Source: Roseimaritima multifibrata (GTDB lineage: Bacteria > Planctomycetota > Planctomycetia > Pirellulales > Pirellulaceae). Taken from it: a DNA stretch of 64,000 nt. A program made the position numbers and the translations under genes. The notes under the pieces were generated by a model. That model was not told where the DNA came from. It ran no database searches and saw nothing but the letters and a program-made list of their open reading frames with translations. Of this stretch, positions 61,956-64,000 are shown in pieces (position 1 is the stretch's first letter; every line of letters begins with the position of its first letter). The stretch spans positions 3,286,001 to 3,350,000 of the forward strand of contig NZ_CP036262.1 in the NCBI RefSeq assembly GCF_007741495.1. Reading direction: 5' to 3'.

Positions 61956-64000
61956 TCACTGCGGGGGGCTGCAACGATTATTTGTGCCTAAATCCCGTAT
62001 AGGGCCAGTGCTAATGATCGTGTTGTCCTCTGACAGTGTACCTAAAACGACGGGATTATGGGTGCTGTTTCGCAGTGTGATTCCCGATGCCCTGTACGAT
62101 TTAGGAGCAAATCGCGAGAAATGAGACTCGTAGCCCGCGGGAACCCGCGGATAATCAACGCAAAGAAAATCGAATCGAAGGGGATAGCCGACGACGATTG
62201 GACGAGGCGTGTCGGCAATGGCGTCGTCAGGACTGGCCAAATTAATGGTGTGGTTGCGCCCCCGGATGGCAGCCAAGACGTGGTCGCCCAGTCCGTGCGG
62301 AGCGGGCTGAACCGTCAGTTCGATCTGCTGGGACGTATGCGAATCGGAATGGATGTATAGCAGCGGGCCATAGGCGGCATTGCCGCGAGAATTCTCAACG
62401 ACACCGCGACTGGGCAACGAGTAGCCCTGGACAATACAGTCCTGCACTTCGCAATTCTTAACCGTAGCGCTTTTCGCCATGTACAATTTGATTCCACCGC
62501 GACTCTTTCGCACCTGGCAGTTCTCGACGGTAACGTGGCCGGATCCCGAATACGCCCGAATCCCATCTTCGGTTAGATTTAGCATGTGCGCTTTGGGGAT
62601 CGGAAGTCCTTTCACTTCTTTCGGCCACTGCAGTTCATAGTTGAATTTTTTAGCAAGGTCACCTTCCTCGGTTTCCAGATACAGATCGTCACTGCGGCGA
62701 ACTTTTCCTTCCACTTGAGTGTTTCGCACCATCAGATCATCGCCACCTTGGACGAAGATTGCGTGACCGAACGACTCCATCTGAATTTTGCATCGATCGA
62801 TAAGGGCTCGGTCACCGCTGATTTGAATCCCGCTGTGCTTTTTCAACCGTACGGCACTCCCGGCTCCGATCCCGTACATGTTTCCATAGCCGTAGGGGAA
62901 GGAACCTCGAATGGTGAAACGGCAGTCAAGGATCTTGGCGTCGTCACCGCTGATACTCACTTCGGTCATGCTGCCAGAGGGGTGGTAGCGTGAAGTCTGG
63001 TTGTAACTTCCGAAATCGGTAACCTCGGTCATCCCGTCTGGGTATTGATTCTCGAAGGTGCCCCCTTTCAAGGTGATATGATCGCCGGTGATCTTGTAAG
63101 CGGCCCTTCCGTGGGGGCCGGAAGAAGTCATTTTCCTAAGCGTGCTTAACGGCATTAGGAGTGTGACGCCCGATAGATCAAAATGATTGTTGGATCCGGA
63201 TAAATAGAAGGCGGTTTTACGGTCTGCCAAATCGGAGACGACGTAACTGCCCGGCTTCATGACAACCCGTTGATTACTTTTCGCCATCGCTTCTCGCAAT
63301 GCTTCTATCGAGGCGACCTGAACCGTCGAAGCCAGCGCAGTGTCGTTACTCGCCTTTGACGCTTGCTCGTTCGCCGGCTCCAAAGCATGGACTCGAAAAT
63401 TTGTATAAATGTGGTGGGTTCCGACCATGCGGAAACCGAAGAATCCTTGTTCGTACGCAGGAAAACGGTCAAGGTCGTAAACCGCTTTTGGGTTCGTAGG
63501 TTTCCCTTCAGGATCGCGGCCTTCCAGCTGAATCGAGTCGCCACGGGCAATTTCGTAGACAAGTTTTTCGTCGACGATGTACTGGACGACGTCGTCGTAG
63601 GCGACCAGTTGCACGGACATCACTTTGTCCGGAGTGATGAGATAGCCGGGCTGCTCGTCTTTGCTGGTGAGCGCTAGATGGTCGATCGGTTTGTCGTCAA
63701 CGCTACGCGGATAACGGCGCATTCGCGTGGTGCGATTGGCGACCGCTCCGCCGCCACCGGTGCTGGCGTAGTATCCATGGATTTTGTCGTAGGAACTAAA
63801 TTTGCCGCTGTATCGATCCGCATCAAATAACCCCGCCCTAGGGTCGGCCGGATCTGTCGCCATCCAGAAGTTGTTGATGTCTCGAGGTTGAACGCCCTTG
63901 ATGGCTGGATGCGGCGTCGGGCAAATAACATCGTAGGAGATAGTAATACGCGTCGGTAAGTTTCGTTTGAACCAGACCGTGCAGCCGCGCCCCGGCAACA
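61956..64000 (-). CDS. DUF6250 - parallel beta-helix protein, N-terminus cut by window edge
   Basis: The frame is open to the right edge, so the true start lies outside. The first ~190 visible residues (AIKGVQPRDINNFWMATDP, RAGLFDADRYSGKFSSYD, TTRMRRYP) match DUF6250, a jelly-roll domain of secreted glycan-related proteins. From about residue 225 the pattern of short repeats (FENQYPDG, GGDDLMVRNTQVEG, GHVTVENCQVRKSRGGIKLY) is a right-handed parallel beta-helix like polysaccharide lyases. Such proteins are exported and probably act on polysaccharides; catalytic residues cannot be identified from sequence. It is upstream of the DUF1592-DUF1552 pair on the same strand. Confidence 0.85.
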   Translation of the reverse strand, partial: LPGRGCTVWFKRNLPTRITISYDVICPTPHPAIKGVQPRDINNFWMATDPADPRAGLFDADRYSGKFSSYDKIHGYYASTGGGGAVANRTTRMRRYPRSVDDKPIDHLALTSKDEQPGYLITPDKVMSVQLVAYDDVVQYIVDEKLVYEIARGDSIQLEGRDPEGKPTNPKAVYDLDRFPAYEQGFFGFRMVGTHHIYTNFRVHALEPANEQASKASNDTALASTVQVASIEALREAMAKSNQRVVMKPGSYVVSDLADRKTAFYLSGSNNHFDLSGVTLLMPLSTLRKMTSSGPHGRAAYKITGDHITLKGGTFENQYPDGMTEVTDFGSYNQTSRYHPSGSMTEVSISGDDAKILDCRFTIRGSFPYGYGNMYGIGAGSAVRLKKHSGIQISGDRALIDRCKIQMESFGHAIFVQGGDDLMVRNTQVEGKVRRSDDLYLETEEGDLAKKFNYELQWPKEVKGLPIPKAHMLNLTEDGIRAYSGSGHVTVENCQVRKSRGGIKLYMAKSATVKNCEVQDCIVQGYSLPSRGVVENSRGNAAYGPLLYIHSDSHTSQQIELTVQPAPHGLGDHVLAAIRGRNHTINLASPDDAIADTPRPIVVGYPLRFDFLCVDYPRVPAGYESHFSRFAPKSYRASGITLRNSTHNPVVLGTLSEDNTIISTGPIRDLGTNNRCSPPQ

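Overview
The window looks like chromosomal DNA of a planctomycete, most likely of the Rhodopirellula/Pirellulaceae type. This is inferred from gene content: four gene sets pairing large secreted cytochrome-like proteins (DUF1549/DUF1553 'PSD1' or DUF1592 families) with Tat-exported DUF1501 or DUF1552 proteins, a secreted sulfatase, a FecR protein, a DUF6250/beta-helix protein, an Anbu proteasome homologue and a formaldehyde-activating enzyme. No rRNA, tRNA, transposase, integrase, CRISPR array or phage gene was recognised. Most genes are on the minus strand; the exceptions are the 6.65-13.6 kb cluster and the methyltransferase at 47.3 kb.

Layout. 1-5.5 kb: a PSD1 gene cut by the left edge, an Anbu peptidase and a sulfatase. 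6.65-13.6 kb (plus strand): a catabolic and transport cluster of neutral-ceramidase-like protein, HpcH/HpaI aldolase, BNR sialidase-like protein, a fused TctC-TctB transporter protein and TctA. 14-32.4 kb (minus): a glycerophosphodiesterase, then FecR-PSD1-DUF1501, then DUF1592-DUF1552-PSD1-DUF1501. 32.6-38.9 kb: an FCD-type GntR regulator with a paired palindromic site at its start, an RND efflux pump with its adaptor, and a DUF3365 haem lipoprotein. 39.6-52.3 kb: a signalling region with an alpha/beta hydrolase, a 2064-residue pseudokinase/NTPase/TPR/GAF/histidine kinase/receiver hybrid, a divergent PhcB-like methyltransferase, a FadL-type outer-membrane protein, an HD-GYP response regulator and an Hpt protein. 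52.7-57.5 kb: an EamA permease, Fae, a decayed pseudogene and two lineage-specific membrane proteins. 57.8-64 kb: a second DUF1592-DUF1552 pair and a DUF6250/beta-helix protein cut by the right edge.

The strongest candidate for an undescribed system is the 40.6-52.3 kb signalling region. A methyltransferase resembling the enzyme that makes 3-hydroxy fatty acid methyl ester signals faces the giant hybrid kinase. A FadL-family porin, an Hpt protein and an HD-GYP receiver follow, and a sigma-54-like promoter lies in front of the methyltransferase. I read this as a possible lipid-signal sensing circuit comparable to PhcBSR; this is inference from family resemblance and gene order. The second notable item is the TctC-TctB fusion in the transporter operon. 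Intergenic DNA carries at least two repeat families: a 99-bp tandem array of hairpin elements at 48.4-48.9 kb with diverged solo copies, and a dispersed ~100-bp repeat in three places.
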